This document shows, piece by piece, positions 7,913 through 14,070 of a stretch of 14,786 bases of DNA (its first letter is position 1; the number at the start of each line of letters is the position of its first letter). Position numbers and translations under genes: made by a program. The stretch is from an uncultured Eubacteriales bacterium. GTDB taxonomy: Bacteria > Bacillota > Clostridia > Christensenellales > QALW01. Where the stretch lies: NCBI GenBank assembly GCA_900547955.1, contig URIR01000041.1:1-14786 (forward strand), read 5' to 3'. The notes beneath the pieces are model-generated. The model was not told the DNA's origin, did no database searches, and was given only the letters and a program-made list of their open reading frames with translations.

Positions 7913-8973
7913 GGCGCGGCCCCCATTTGATACAGAGTCAGCAGGGTTATTCCCAGAGCTTCAATAAAGACAAAGGCGGTTAAAAGCACATATGCTGTTC
8001 CGGCGTTTTTTCCTGCTGCGCTTGTGGGAAAAAACTGCCCTGTCTGAAAGTCCATGCTTTCGTCCAGCGCCGAATAGTCAGGCGCCAGCTCGTCGGGCAG
8101 AAGGGCGCCCGTAGTGCGCAGATTACGGCTGCGCGTATATCTTAAAAAGCCTATTCCTGCGCAGGCAAGCAGTATTGCGCCGAAGAGAATATAAATAAGG
8201 TTGGAATAGATATAGTCCTGAACGGTTATATTCTGGGCGGGCGCGCCGCGGGTAATATAGGAAAGCACTAAGGAATAGGCGTTGTTAAAGAAGTGCACTA
8301 CCACTCCGGCCCAAATGGAGCCGGTCGCCATAACGCATGCTCCCAGCACCAGCCCGCAGATAAATGCGAAAAACACCTGCTCTATATTTCCGTGCATAAG
8401 CCCGAAGAGCAGCGCTGAAATGAAGACGGCGGCGCCCGGTCCGAATCTTTCATATGAGCGCATTATTTCGCCGCGGAATAAAAACTCCTCGCATATGGCG
8501 GGCATAACGGCCGTGGAAATAAGGCAGACCGCCAGTCCCCAGAGATTGTCGGGCTCATAGCTGTTAAAGACCATTGGCGTATAGTTCATGGATTCCAGCC
8601 AGAGCATAAACAGGTTGTTCAGCCCGTTGGCCAGATAGATAAGCGCGAAGCCTATAACGCACAAAAACAGTATCTGTATAAGGTTAATATTCCGGCGCAG
8701 TCTTAAAACCGCCGCGGGCCGCCGGCGGCCCGAAAGAGTAAATATGAGCGCGCAGGGCAGCAGACAAAGCAGCTGAATGGAGGCCGAGCTTAAAAAGCGG
8801 TAGAGCAGAGAGGTTTCGCTGATGTTTAAAGCGGCGGTCAGCAGGCTGAAGCCTCCGCTTATAAGGCTCTGGAGCACTAAAAAGATAATAAGCGCTGCAT
8901 TGGCCGTCAGCAGCGAGGGATGGCTGCCGTATCTCATGCCGTATTGCTTATTGGGGTTGTTCATATTCTGCAT
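7900..8973 (-). CDS. CPBP-family intramembrane glutamic endopeptidase (Abi/CAAX protease-like)
   Basis: This is a polytopic membrane protein with about eight hydrophobic segments and the three CPBP motifs: EEFLFR (E162, E163, R167), FGLMH (H194), and HFFNN (H227, N230/N231). Family members cleave membrane-embedded or lipidated substrates, but no substrate can be inferred here; bacteriocin self-immunity roles in the family usually show a bacteriocin context, which is absent. The start chosen is the ATG at 8973, which has AGGTG about 7 bases upstream. A TTG at 9012 is in frame and would add 13 residues but has a poorer site. The C-terminal region (about 300-330) is a soluble Asp/Leu-rich loop before a final membrane helix. 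It is the first gene of the run leading to the acyl-CoA synthetase and overlaps rlmH. Confidence 0.9.
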   Translation of the reverse strand: MQNMNNPNKQYGMRYGSHPSLLTANAALIIFLVLQSLISGGFSLLTAALNISETSLLYRFLSSASIQLLCLLPCALIFTLSGRRRPAAVLRLRRNINLIQILFLCVIGFALIYLANGLNNLFMLWLESMNYTPMVFNSYEPDNLWGLAVCLISTAVMPAICEEFLFRGEIMRSYERFGPGAAVFISALLFGLMHGNIEQVFFAFICGLVLGACVMATGSIWAGVVVHFFNNAYSLVLSYITRGAPAQNITVQDYIYSNLIYILFGAILLACAGIGFLRYTRSRNLRTTGALLPDELAPDYSALDESMDFQTGQFFPTSAAGKNAGTAYVLLTAFVFIEALGITLLTLYQMGAAPWLI

Positions 8974-8994
8974 TATTTGCACCTGCCTTGCATT

Positions 8995-9020
8995 AAAAGC
9001 TTGGGTTGCCAAAAGCTTGG
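8995..9020. repeat. Short direct repeat upstream of the CPBP gene
   Basis: AAAAGCTTGG occurs twice (8995-9004 and 9011-9020), 16 bases apart centre to centre. The second copy extends to the palindromic-looking CCAAAAGCTTGG. It lies between the terminator and the CPBP start, where a promoter would be expected, but I could not find a convincing -35/-10 pair. It could be a protein-binding site or chance. Confidence 0.3.
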
Positions 9021-9030
9021 CTCGCCCCTT

Positions 9031-9056
9031 AAAAAAACGGCGCGTTTACAGCGCCG
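9031..9056 (-). terminator. Intrinsic terminator of the yyzM-lepB-PHP operon
   Basis: On the minus strand CGGCGC pairs perfectly with GCGCCG (9051-9056 with 9038-9043), separated by a 7-base loop and followed by seven Ts (9031-9037). It lies 14 bases after the PHP gene stop and is a textbook rho-independent terminator. It separates this operon from the CPBP-led operon downstream. Confidence 0.9.
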
Positions 9057-9069
9057 GAAAGAGCCTTTT

Positions 9070-9867
9070 TTAGTCTATCGGCCTCTGAACGGGCTTAAAT
9101 TCCTGATAGCTGGTTGTATATCTGAAGCCCAGCTCCTTTAAAAGCGCTTCTGCATCGTTAAAATTAGCGCCCAGTCTGGCGGGAGTATGGGCGTCCGAGC
9201 CTATGGTTATAAATTCGCCTCCCAATTCCCGATAGCGTTTTATAATGCTGAGAGCGGGCATGGTTTTGCCAAGCTGCCTGACAGTAGAGGTATTTACTTC
9301 TATTCCCTTGCCGTCGTATATGGCTCTGAGCAGTATCGCGTCTATAAGCTCGGGAAATTCCCTGTATTCTATTGAGGAACAGAGATAGGGGGCGTAGCGC
9401 GCGGGATAGCCTATATGACCAAGCACGTTAAAAGGATATGCTGCGTCCAGGGAATCCAGTACCTGCTCCAGGTATTCAAAATATGCTTCTTCTCGGGTTT
9501 TACCCTCGAAGTATCCGCCGTAATAGGGATCCACGTCGTTTATTTCATGAATGGAATTAATTACGAAATCCAAGGGCAGAGCGCTGATAAACATGGCGCT
9601 CTCAACATGCGTATCCGGCCGATAGCCTATTTCCATGCCAAGGCGCAGCTTAAGCTGCGGAAAATGCCTGCGCGCGTTTTCAAACTGTTCAAGATATATT
9701 TTCTGGTCGTGCGGAGTAAATTCCATTTGAGCGCAGCCTATATCCAGATGGTCGGTAACGCATAATTCATCCAGGCCCAATTCTTCGGCTTTGGCGCAGT
9801 ATTCAAGCAAATCCCCTTCGCCGTCGTAGCTCAGACGGGTATGAACGTGATAATCTGCCTTCAGCAT
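9070..9867 (-). CDS. PHP-domain histidinol-phosphatase (HisJ/HisK family)
   Basis: This is a metal-dependent phosphatase of the polymerase-and-histidinol-phosphatase fold, 265 residues long. The metal ligands expected for the fold are present in order: HVH (H7, H9), D15, H40 in VTDH, E79 in GMEIGY, H107 in SIHE, H151 in GHIGY, and D225/H227 in GSDAH. In the HisK/HisJ group this enzyme removes phosphate from L-histidinol phosphate, the penultimate step of histidine synthesis. No his genes are adjacent, so the substrate could differ. The ATG at 9867 has GAAGG 6 bases upstream. The gene follows lepB by 84 bases without a U-tract terminator between them and ends at the terminator at 9031-9056, which makes it the last gene of that unit. 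Confidence 0.88.
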   Translation of the reverse strand: MLKADYHVHTRLSYDGEGDLLEYCAKAEELGLDELCVTDHLDIGCAQMEFTPHDQKIYLEQFENARRHFPQLKLRLGMEIGYRPDTHVESAMFISALPLDFVINSIHEINDVDPYYGGYFEGKTREEAYFEYLEQVLDSLDAAYPFNVLGHIGYPARYAPYLCSSIEYREFPELIDAILLRAIYDGKGIEVNTSTVRQLGKTMPALSIIKRYRELGGEFITIGSDAHTPARLGANFNDAEALLKELGFRYTTSYQEFKPVQRPID

Positions 9868-9897
9868 AAAAAACCTTCTTTCCTATGTCCGGCTCCG

Positions 9898-9916
9898 CCT
9901 GCGCGGAGAATCCAGC
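9898..9916 (-). other. Small hairpin in the lepB-PHP gap
   Basis: On the minus strand CTCCGC pairs with GCGGAG around a GCAG loop, between the lepB stop and the PHP gene start. No U-run follows, so it is not an intrinsic terminator. It could stabilise or process the joint transcript. Nothing else is recognisable in this 84-base gap. Confidence 0.35.
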
Positions 9917-9951
9917 CAGGCTCCATTCTCTTCAGCTCTTCAGGGCCTGGT

Positions 9952-12072
9952 TTATTCCTGCGGGGAATAGTCCACCGAGCGCCTGTCCTCAAAGGGATAA
10001 AATACATATCTTACATGGCCCTGTATCTGAGAACGCTCAATCAGTCCCACCACCCGGCTGTCCCGGCTGTTGAAGCGGTTGTCTCCCATAAGGAAATACA
10101 TATCCTCGGGTATGGTTATTTCCTCCATATCCTGTATCTTCTCATAGACTACATACGGCTCCTCAAGCGGCTGTCCGTTAATATAGACAGTTCCGTCGTC
10201 TATTTTAATCCGCTCGCCCGGCAGCCCTATTATCCGCTTTACATAATTATCCTTATTATCGCCGTCGGGGAAATGGCAGATTACTATGTCCTGCCGCTGG
10301 GGCTCTCCAAAAATATAGTCGTAGCGGGTTACTATTATGCGCTCCTGGTTCATAAGGGTAGGCTCCATGCTTGAGCCCTCCACCCATACCAGCACGAATA
10401 CAAACTGCCTTATTATAAGGGCGAGTATCAATGCGGCGGCCAGCACCTTTACCCAGTTAAAAATTTCTCTGCCCAGGCTTTTGCGCTTTTTAACCGGGCG
10501 CGCCTTTGAGCCGTCGGCAATGGGGGCGCTGTTGTTCATGGCCTCAAGCTCGAGAGGGGAATACTCCTGGCCGGGTATGGATTGCTCCTGTTCGGGTATT
10601 TTTGCGTCGGGATATCCGTATTCCAGACGGTAGCGCAGATGAGGCCCGCTTTTAGTCAGTACTGAATAGGGGGTTTCAAGGAGTATCTGCGGCTTTTCGA
10701 TAATGGCGGTAAGCACCCTGGAGGGAGCTTTTCCGCTCTCACGTCTGCTGGCGTCCCGTCCGCTTGCGTCGTCCCGTCCGGGCGGGTTTTGTCCGCTTAT
10801 TTCCCCCGAGAGGTCCTTCCGCTCGCTGTTTTTTCGGCTGTTTTGACCGTTCCGTCCGTTCTGACCGCTTTGGTTGTTACGGCTGCCGTTTTGGCCGTTC
10901 TGACTGCTGTTTTGGCTTATCGCGTCTTTCGGGACGCCGTTTTGGCCGTTCTGACTGCTGTTTTGGCTTATCGCATCCTTTGGGACGCCGTTTTGTCTGC
11001 TTTGTCCGTCAGAGCCGGGCTTTTGAGGTTCTGCGTCCAGAGATGCGTTTATTTTCCGCCTGTCTGTCCTGGAGGCCGGCTGAACGTTAATGCGCGTATA
11101 CTGGTTTTCTCCCTCGGCCGGCTCTGACTTAATAAGGTCTGCAAATAAAAAATCCTCTTTAAGCTCAAAGGAAGCGTTGGCGTCGCTGCGTTTTAAAACG
11201 TCCTTTACCGAGCTGCCCAGTCCGCTTTGGCGTTTTGCCGCGGCGCTTTGAATATTACTCTGTCCGGCGCGGCCCGTTTTATCAGCTTGCACGGATTCAG
11301 AGGTCAATGGGGCATTGTCTGCGCCGCTCTTAGCCTGTGCCGTTTGGTTTATCTGCGGGCCGGAATGTTTATTAACGCCGCCGTCACGCCTGCCGCTGTT
11401 TAAAACGGCTGTTTTTTCAGGAGAGTCGGAGCCTTTAGGGCCGGAAAAAAAGCTGTTCCCGTCTTGCGTCCGGGGAGGGGGAGACGTAGGGCGCAAGGAC
11501 GTCTGATTCTTTGGGCCCGGCCAGGTAAATTTACCAACGGCGCCGTCGTCTGCGCTAAGCACCTTGGCTGGTTCCTCAATTTCGCCCAGCCGTTCTCTCC
11601 TACGGCTTGCCGGGGAGAGAGCGGCTGTGTTCGGAAGGGCGTTCGTGCCCTGTTCTGCGCCCGGGCGTCTGCTTATAGGAGCGCCGAAGGAGGATTTGCT
11701 TCCAAAAGCCTTTCTGCGCTTTTGCCCTGAGGAACGCAGGCGGCTTTGCAATTCGCGCTGAGCCTCGTTTTGAAGCTTCGCGTTTGATTGCGTGCCGGTT
11801 TGGGCTTTAGACGCGGCTTTTTCTGCAGCGCCATTCTCATTATGCCGGAGAAAGGCGGCCGCGGCTGTTTCCTGCCTTTTCTGCGCGTCTGCTTTATTTG
11901 CGTTTGCTTCTATATATATTTCATTCTCTGCTGAAAGTCCGCTTTCAGAGCCGCTGCGGCTGGTTTCAGCGTCGTCCTGCCCGTCGTCCGCCTGAGGATA
12001 TTTAATGGTTTCTATATTGTTGTTATCCTGGGCGTCCATTCTTAGCTGACGGTCGTCATTTTCAAAGCTCAT
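9952..12072 (-). CDS. lepB: Signal peptidase I with very long disordered N-terminal extension
   Basis: This type I signal peptidase cuts signal peptides from exported proteins at the outer face of the membrane. The catalytic part occupies only the last 180 or so residues: a cytoplasmic basic stretch (KARPVKKRKSLGR), one membrane helix (about 541-562), the catalytic serine S568 in GSSMEPT, the general-base lysine K612 in YVKRIIG, and the box GDNRFNSRDSR near 663-673. A normal Gram-positive enzyme is about 170-200 residues. Here roughly 530 extra residues precede the membrane helix. They are rich in Ser, Gln, Asn, Gly, Ala, Lys and Arg, have no visible domain, and contain a 17-residue tandem repeat (about 363-396). 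They would lie in the cytoplasm. The start ATG at 12072 overlaps yyzM by 11 bases. A second in-frame Met at residue 12 has no ribosome binding site, and the reading frame has no interruption. Confidence 0.93.
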   Translation of the reverse strand: MSFENDDRQLRMDAQDNNNIETIKYPQADDGQDDAETSRSGSESGLSAENEIYIEANANKADAQKRQETAAAAFLRHNENGAAEKAASKAQTGTQSNAKLQNEAQRELQSRLRSSGQKRRKAFGSKSSFGAPISRRPGAEQGTNALPNTAALSPASRRRERLGEIEEPAKVLSADDGAVGKFTWPGPKNQTSLRPTSPPPRTQDGNSFFSGPKGSDSPEKTAVLNSGRRDGGVNKHSGPQINQTAQAKSGADNAPLTSESVQADKTGRAGQSNIQSAAAKRQSGLGSSVKDVLKRSDANASFELKEDFLFADLIKSEPAEGENQYTRINVQPASRTDRRKINASLDAEPQKPGSDGQSRQNGVPKDAISQNSSQNGQNGVPKDAISQNSSQNGQNGSRNNQSGQNGRNGQNSRKNSERKDLSGEISGQNPPGRDDASGRDASRRESGKAPSRVLTAIIEKPQILLETPYSVLTKSGPHLRYRLEYGYPDAKIPEQEQSIPGQEYSPLELEAMNNSAPIADGSKARPVKKRKSLGREIFNWVKVLAAALILALIIRQFVFVLVWVEGSSMEPTLMNQERIIVTRYDYIFGEPQRQDIVICHFPDGDNKDNYVKRIIGLPGERIKIDDGTVYINGQPLEEPYVVYEKIQDMEEITIPEDMYFLMGDNRFNSRDSRVVGLIERSQIQGHVRYVFYPFEDRRSVDYSPQE
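10885..10995 (-). repeat. 51-bp tandem repeat inside lepB
   Basis: Two nearly identical 51-base units (10885-10935 and 10936-10986) differ at only a few bases, mostly synonymous, and a partial third unit follows. Each encodes the 17 residues QNGVPKDAISQNSSQNG in frame. The surrounding sequence is a longer Gln/Asn/Gly/Ser-rich tract. A unit length divisible by three lets the copy number change without breaking the gene. Confidence 0.9.
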
Positions 12073-12262
12073 TATCAGAATCCGCCTTGCCTATCAGCTT
12101 TTTAATCTTTTTTTCGCATTGCAGCCTGTCCATCATTACTATCCGGCCGCAGCCATTGCATTTTAATTTTACGTCCGCTCCCGTCCGAATAACTGTCCAG
12201 GAATTCTGTCCGCAGGGATGGGGCTTTTTGGTTATAATTGTATCCCCTATATTGATAACCAA
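12062..12262 (-). CDS. yyzM: YyzM-like DUF951 small protein
   Basis: This is a small conserved Firmicutes protein of unknown function, about 66 residues. The DUF951 pattern is clear: IGDTIITKKPHPCG at the start, W-x-V-I-R-x-G-A-D, then KCNGCGRIVMM and a C-terminal basic helix (EKKIKKLIGK). Cysteines 17, 35 and 38 (with C49 nearby) could form a small metal-binding ribbon. I place the start at the TTG at 12262 because GGAGG lies 8 bases upstream. An in-frame TTG at 12280 would put that ribosome binding site inside the gene and add 6 residues not expected for the family. The stop overlaps the lepB start by 11 bases, so the two are probably translationally coupled. Confidence 0.85.
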   Translation of the reverse strand: MVINIGDTIITKKPHPCGQNSWTVIRTGADVKLKCNGCGRIVMMDRLQCEKKIKKLIGKADSDNEL

Positions 12263-12298
12263 TTTAAGCACCTCCGTCAATGCTGATACTATTATTAT

Positions 12299-12327
12299 AT
12301 TCTATCAGATTATTTTAAATTGCACAA
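12299..12327 (-). promoter_or_regulatory. Sigma-A-type extended -10 promoter for yyzM-lepB-PHP
   Basis: On the minus strand a -10 TAGAAT (12299-12304) is preceded by TG one base upstream (extended -10). A weak -35 TTGTGC (12322-12327) lies 17 bases before it. The predicted start of transcription is about 30 bases before the yyzM ribosome binding site. The strong -10 and ideal spacing make up for the poor -35. Confidence 0.65.
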
Positions 12328-12339
12328 TTAATAATTGTG
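12323..12339. promoter_or_regulatory. 17-bp palindrome over the -35 element of the yyzM promoter
   Basis: CACAATTA and TAATTGTG (8-base perfect arms, one central base) overlap the proposed -35 element. The symmetry and position suit an operator for a dimeric regulator. AT-rich palindromes of this size do arise by chance, and the site also lies right after a terminator U-tract. Confidence 0.4.
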
Positions 12340-12341
12340 TT

Positions 12342-12389
12342 AAAAACCCCTCTGCCGCAATCAGGCGTCTGCGTCCTGCGGCGGAGGGG
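12342..12389 (-). terminator. Intrinsic terminator of the NlpC/P60 gene
   Basis: On the minus strand CCCCTCCGCCGCA (12377-12389) pairs with TGCGGCAGAGGGG (12347-12359). The stem is 13 bases with a single mismatch, the loop has 17 bases, and five Ts follow (12342-12346). It sits about 100 bases after the NlpC/P60 stop and directly before the yyzM promoter. Confidence 0.92.
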
Positions 12390-12411
12390 GTGAAAATTCA
12401 AATTTTTTATA

Positions 12412-12488
12412 ACTGAAGCACATTAAGATGCAGCTGCTCTGAGAGCGGGAGCTGGACAGCTTTCCCATCGCTAGAGAGTAGGCTGAGC
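12412..12488 (-). other. 3' untranslated segment of the NlpC/P60 gene with small inverted repeats
   Basis: Between the NlpC/P60 stop and its terminator lie about 100 bases with no reading frame. The segment contains several overlapping short inverted repeats, such as AGCTG/CAGCT and GCTCT/AGAGC nested inside CAGCT/AGCTG on the minus strand. I do not recognise a known RNA family. Confidence 0.3.
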
Positions 12489-13703
12489 TTAATCTATTAT
12501 TCTTATGCCCCAGGAAAATACGTTTTTATAATAGCTGCTGTTTATATTGGATATTACTACCTTCATATCTGAGCCTGAGGCGCAATGGATAAGCTTGCCG
12601 TCTCCAATATATATTCCAACGTGGTCGCACAGGTCGTTGTCTTTAATGGTGTTCATGCATACCAAATCGCCTGTTTCCAAATCCGAGATGGATTTTATTT
12701 TGGCGCCTAAATTTCCGTAGCCCTGCGAATAGGCTGTGCGGGGCAGCTTATAGCCGTATTTGCCGTATACCTTAGCTGTAAAGGAGGAGCAGTCGTATGC
12801 GCTGGGACCGTTTGCGCCCAGACGGTACGGAGTGCCCAGGAAGGTAAGCGCATATTCTACTAACTGAACTGCGGTTTTGCTTCCTTCTATTGAAATAGAC
12901 GGAACCTTTTGGGAGGAATTATTTTTATCTTCTGCGGGCTTAACGGCCTGAACGGGTTTTTTAACGGCGCTGTCTGAAAAAAGGGTAATTATTGTATCTA
13001 TATCTACGACGCCGTTTTCCTCCAGTCCGTTATGCTTTTGAAAGTCCTTTACGGCCTTGACTGTTATGCTGAGAAAATTGCCGGTGGATTTAGCCGTGAA
13101 GTAATTAAGCTCCTTAAGCCTATCCTGAAGCAGAATTACGTCCTGACCGGTCGCTCCTTCGGTCAGAGTGGATATGGGCATGCTGCCCGTGTATATTTGG
13201 GCGTCCTGAAGAAGGGAATCCTCCGCAATGTATTTGCTGGAAACATAACCTTCAATGCCGGTAAGCAGCCTTACGAGGCTCCAGGAACCGTGAGCGGATA
13301 TAACCTGAACGCGGGTGCCCGAGGCCAGCTCGGTCAGCACGTCGGCGCTTGTGCTTGCCTGGGAACGCAGATTGAGCTTTTCGCCGCTTATATTTATAAC
13401 GGCTGCTTTTTCGGCGTCTTCGCCCGAATATAACTCCAGAGCGGCAAGAGTGTCTTGGTCCGCAACCCCGCTGGGGTCAAGGGAATTGTCCTTTTGAAAA
13501 TTTATTAAGGCGTCTTCAAGCTGGCCGCCGAATAGTCCGTTTATCTCGCCGTCGTAATAGCCGCTGCCTGCCAGAGCCTGCTGAAGGGCTATTACGTCGT
13601 CTCCTTTATCGCCTGGCATAAGCGCTGCGGCAAGAGCCGGAGTGGCGGTAATTAGTATAGCTGCAGAAATGCACAGAGCGAATATAATTTTTACAAATTT
13701 CAT
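12489..13703 (-). CDS. Secreted NlpC/P60 cell-wall endopeptidase with SH3 and peptidoglycan-binding domains
   Basis: This is an exported cysteine peptidase predicted to cut peptidoglycan stem peptides, usually between D-Glu and the diamino acid. It has a signal peptide of about 26 residues ending near ALAAA. Next come a PG_binding_1 domain (about 30-92), a bacterial SH3 domain (about 102-162, LNLRSQASTSADVL), a second PG_binding_1 domain (about 182-243), and a Lys/Pro/Ser linker. The NlpC/P60 domain (about 275-404) has catalytic C305 in YDCSSF, H361 in CDHVGIYIG and H373 in LIHCASG. The start ATG at 13703 follows a GGTG 5 bases upstream. The gene stands alone with its own promoter, operator-like palindrome and terminator, and is divergent from spoVT. 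This suggests use at a specific stage such as growth, separation or sporulation, though the stage is not shown. Confidence 0.94.
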   Translation of the reverse strand: MKFVKIIFALCISAAILITATPALAAALMPGDKGDDVIALQQALAGSGYYDGEINGLFGGQLEDALINFQKDNSLDPSGVADQDTLAALELYSGEDAEKAAVINISGEKLNLRSQASTSADVLTELASGTRVQVISAHGSWSLVRLLTGIEGYVSSKYIAEDSLLQDAQIYTGSMPISTLTEGATGQDVILLQDRLKELNYFTAKSTGNFLSITVKAVKDFQKHNGLEENGVVDIDTIITLFSDSAVKKPVQAVKPAEDKNNSSQKVPSISIEGSKTAVQLVEYALTFLGTPYRLGANGPSAYDCSSFTAKVYGKYGYKLPRTAYSQGYGNLGAKIKSISDLETGDLVCMNTIKDNDLCDHVGIYIGDGKLIHCASGSDMKVVISNINSSYYKNVFSWGIRIID

Positions 13704-13731
13704 TTTATCACCGGTATTGTTTCAGAGTCGT

Positions 13732-13755
13732 TATAAAGAAAACACTTTCTTTATA
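13732..13755. promoter_or_regulatory. 24-bp perfect palindrome at the NlpC/P60 transcription start
   Basis: TATAAAGAAA and TTTCTTTATA (10-base perfect arms) flank ACAC. The element lies a few bases downstream of the -10 box, so it should cover the transcription start and the first transcribed bases, a classic position for a repressor operator. The same sequence would form a hairpin at the 5' end of the mRNA. I cannot match it to a known regulator. Confidence 0.6.
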
Positions 13756-13760
13756 GCGAA

Positions 13761-13790
13761 ATTATACAATATTTAAAATAGCGTTTTCAA
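13761..13790 (-). promoter_or_regulatory. Strong sigma-A promoter of the NlpC/P60 gene
   Basis: On the minus strand TTGAAA (13785-13790, five of six consensus bases) and TATAAT (13761-13766, perfect) are separated by 18 bases. Transcription would start near 13754, giving a leader of about 50 bases, too short for a ydaO-type riboswitch. Confidence 0.8.
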
Positions 13791-13879
13791 ACCGTGTTTC
13801 ATGGATATATGCTTCATATGCTTTAAAATGCTCGTGTTTTCTTTAATTATCTCAAACTGTCATAAAAACGTAATATTTT

Positions 13880-13888
13880 TGTTATAAT
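13880..13888 (+). promoter_or_regulatory. Extended -10 promoter of the small ORF and spoVT
   Basis: TG-T-TATAAT (13880-13888) is a perfect extended -10 box. No good -35 lies at the normal spacing; the nearest candidate, TGTCAT at 13858-13863, is 19 bases away. It looks like a sigma-A element. I found no clear sigma-F/sigma-G box, although spoVT is forespore-controlled in Bacillus. Confidence 0.55.
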
Positions 13889-13920
13889 TTTAAAATATGC
13901 GTCATACGGAGGCATATATA

Positions 13921-14013
13921 ATGTTAAAAGCACATTGTACTCTGATTGTGCCGTCTAAGGGAATTTGCTATAAAAGCCCAAAATTTTTTAATGGGACGAA
14001 TAAATTCCTCTGA
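13921..14013 (+). CDS. Possible 30-residue small protein or leader peptide upstream of spoVT
   Basis: An ATG at 13921 is preceded by CGGAGG with an 8-base spacer, as good as the site of spoVT itself, and opens 30 codons ending in TGA at 14011-14013. The translation begins MLKAHCTLIVPSKG. It contains two Cys and several Lys, and has no membrane span or recognisable motif. It lies just after an extended -10 promoter and 57 bases before spoVT. It may be a real small protein or a leader peptide that tunes spoVT expression. The region is AT-rich, so a chance ORF remains possible. Confidence 0.4.
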   Translation: MLKAHCTLIVPSKGICYKSPKFFNGTNKFL

Positions 14014-14070
14014 TTTACAGATAATATTTTCAAATCCAATATAAAAATAACAGTTAAACGGAGGAAGTTT

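Noticed and set aside
7900..8973. CPBP protease as a phage-abortive-infection or bacteriocin-immunity gene
   Set aside because: The family includes such roles, but the neighbours are housekeeping and envelope genes, with no toxin, bacteriocin or defence genes in the window.
10885..10995. Possible CRISPR-like repeat
   Set aside because: There are only two full copies placed head to tail with no spacers, and the unit is an in-frame 17-codon protein repeat.
10764..11127. Long Arg/Leu/Val-rich frames on the + strand opposite lepB
   Set aside because: They are antisense shadows of the low-complexity Gln/Asn/Ser coding region; the repeated residues mirror the 51-bp repeat, and there is no good ribosome binding site.
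12263..12280. Upstream TTG start for yyzM at 12280
   Set aside because: The GGAGG ribosome binding site lies downstream of it, inside the would-be gene, and points to the TTG at 12262.
13704..13760. ydaO-type (cyclic di-AMP) riboswitch upstream of the NlpC/P60 gene
   Set aside because: Such riboswitches often precede wall hydrolases, but the leader from the proposed start is only about 50 bases and contains a simple palindrome instead.
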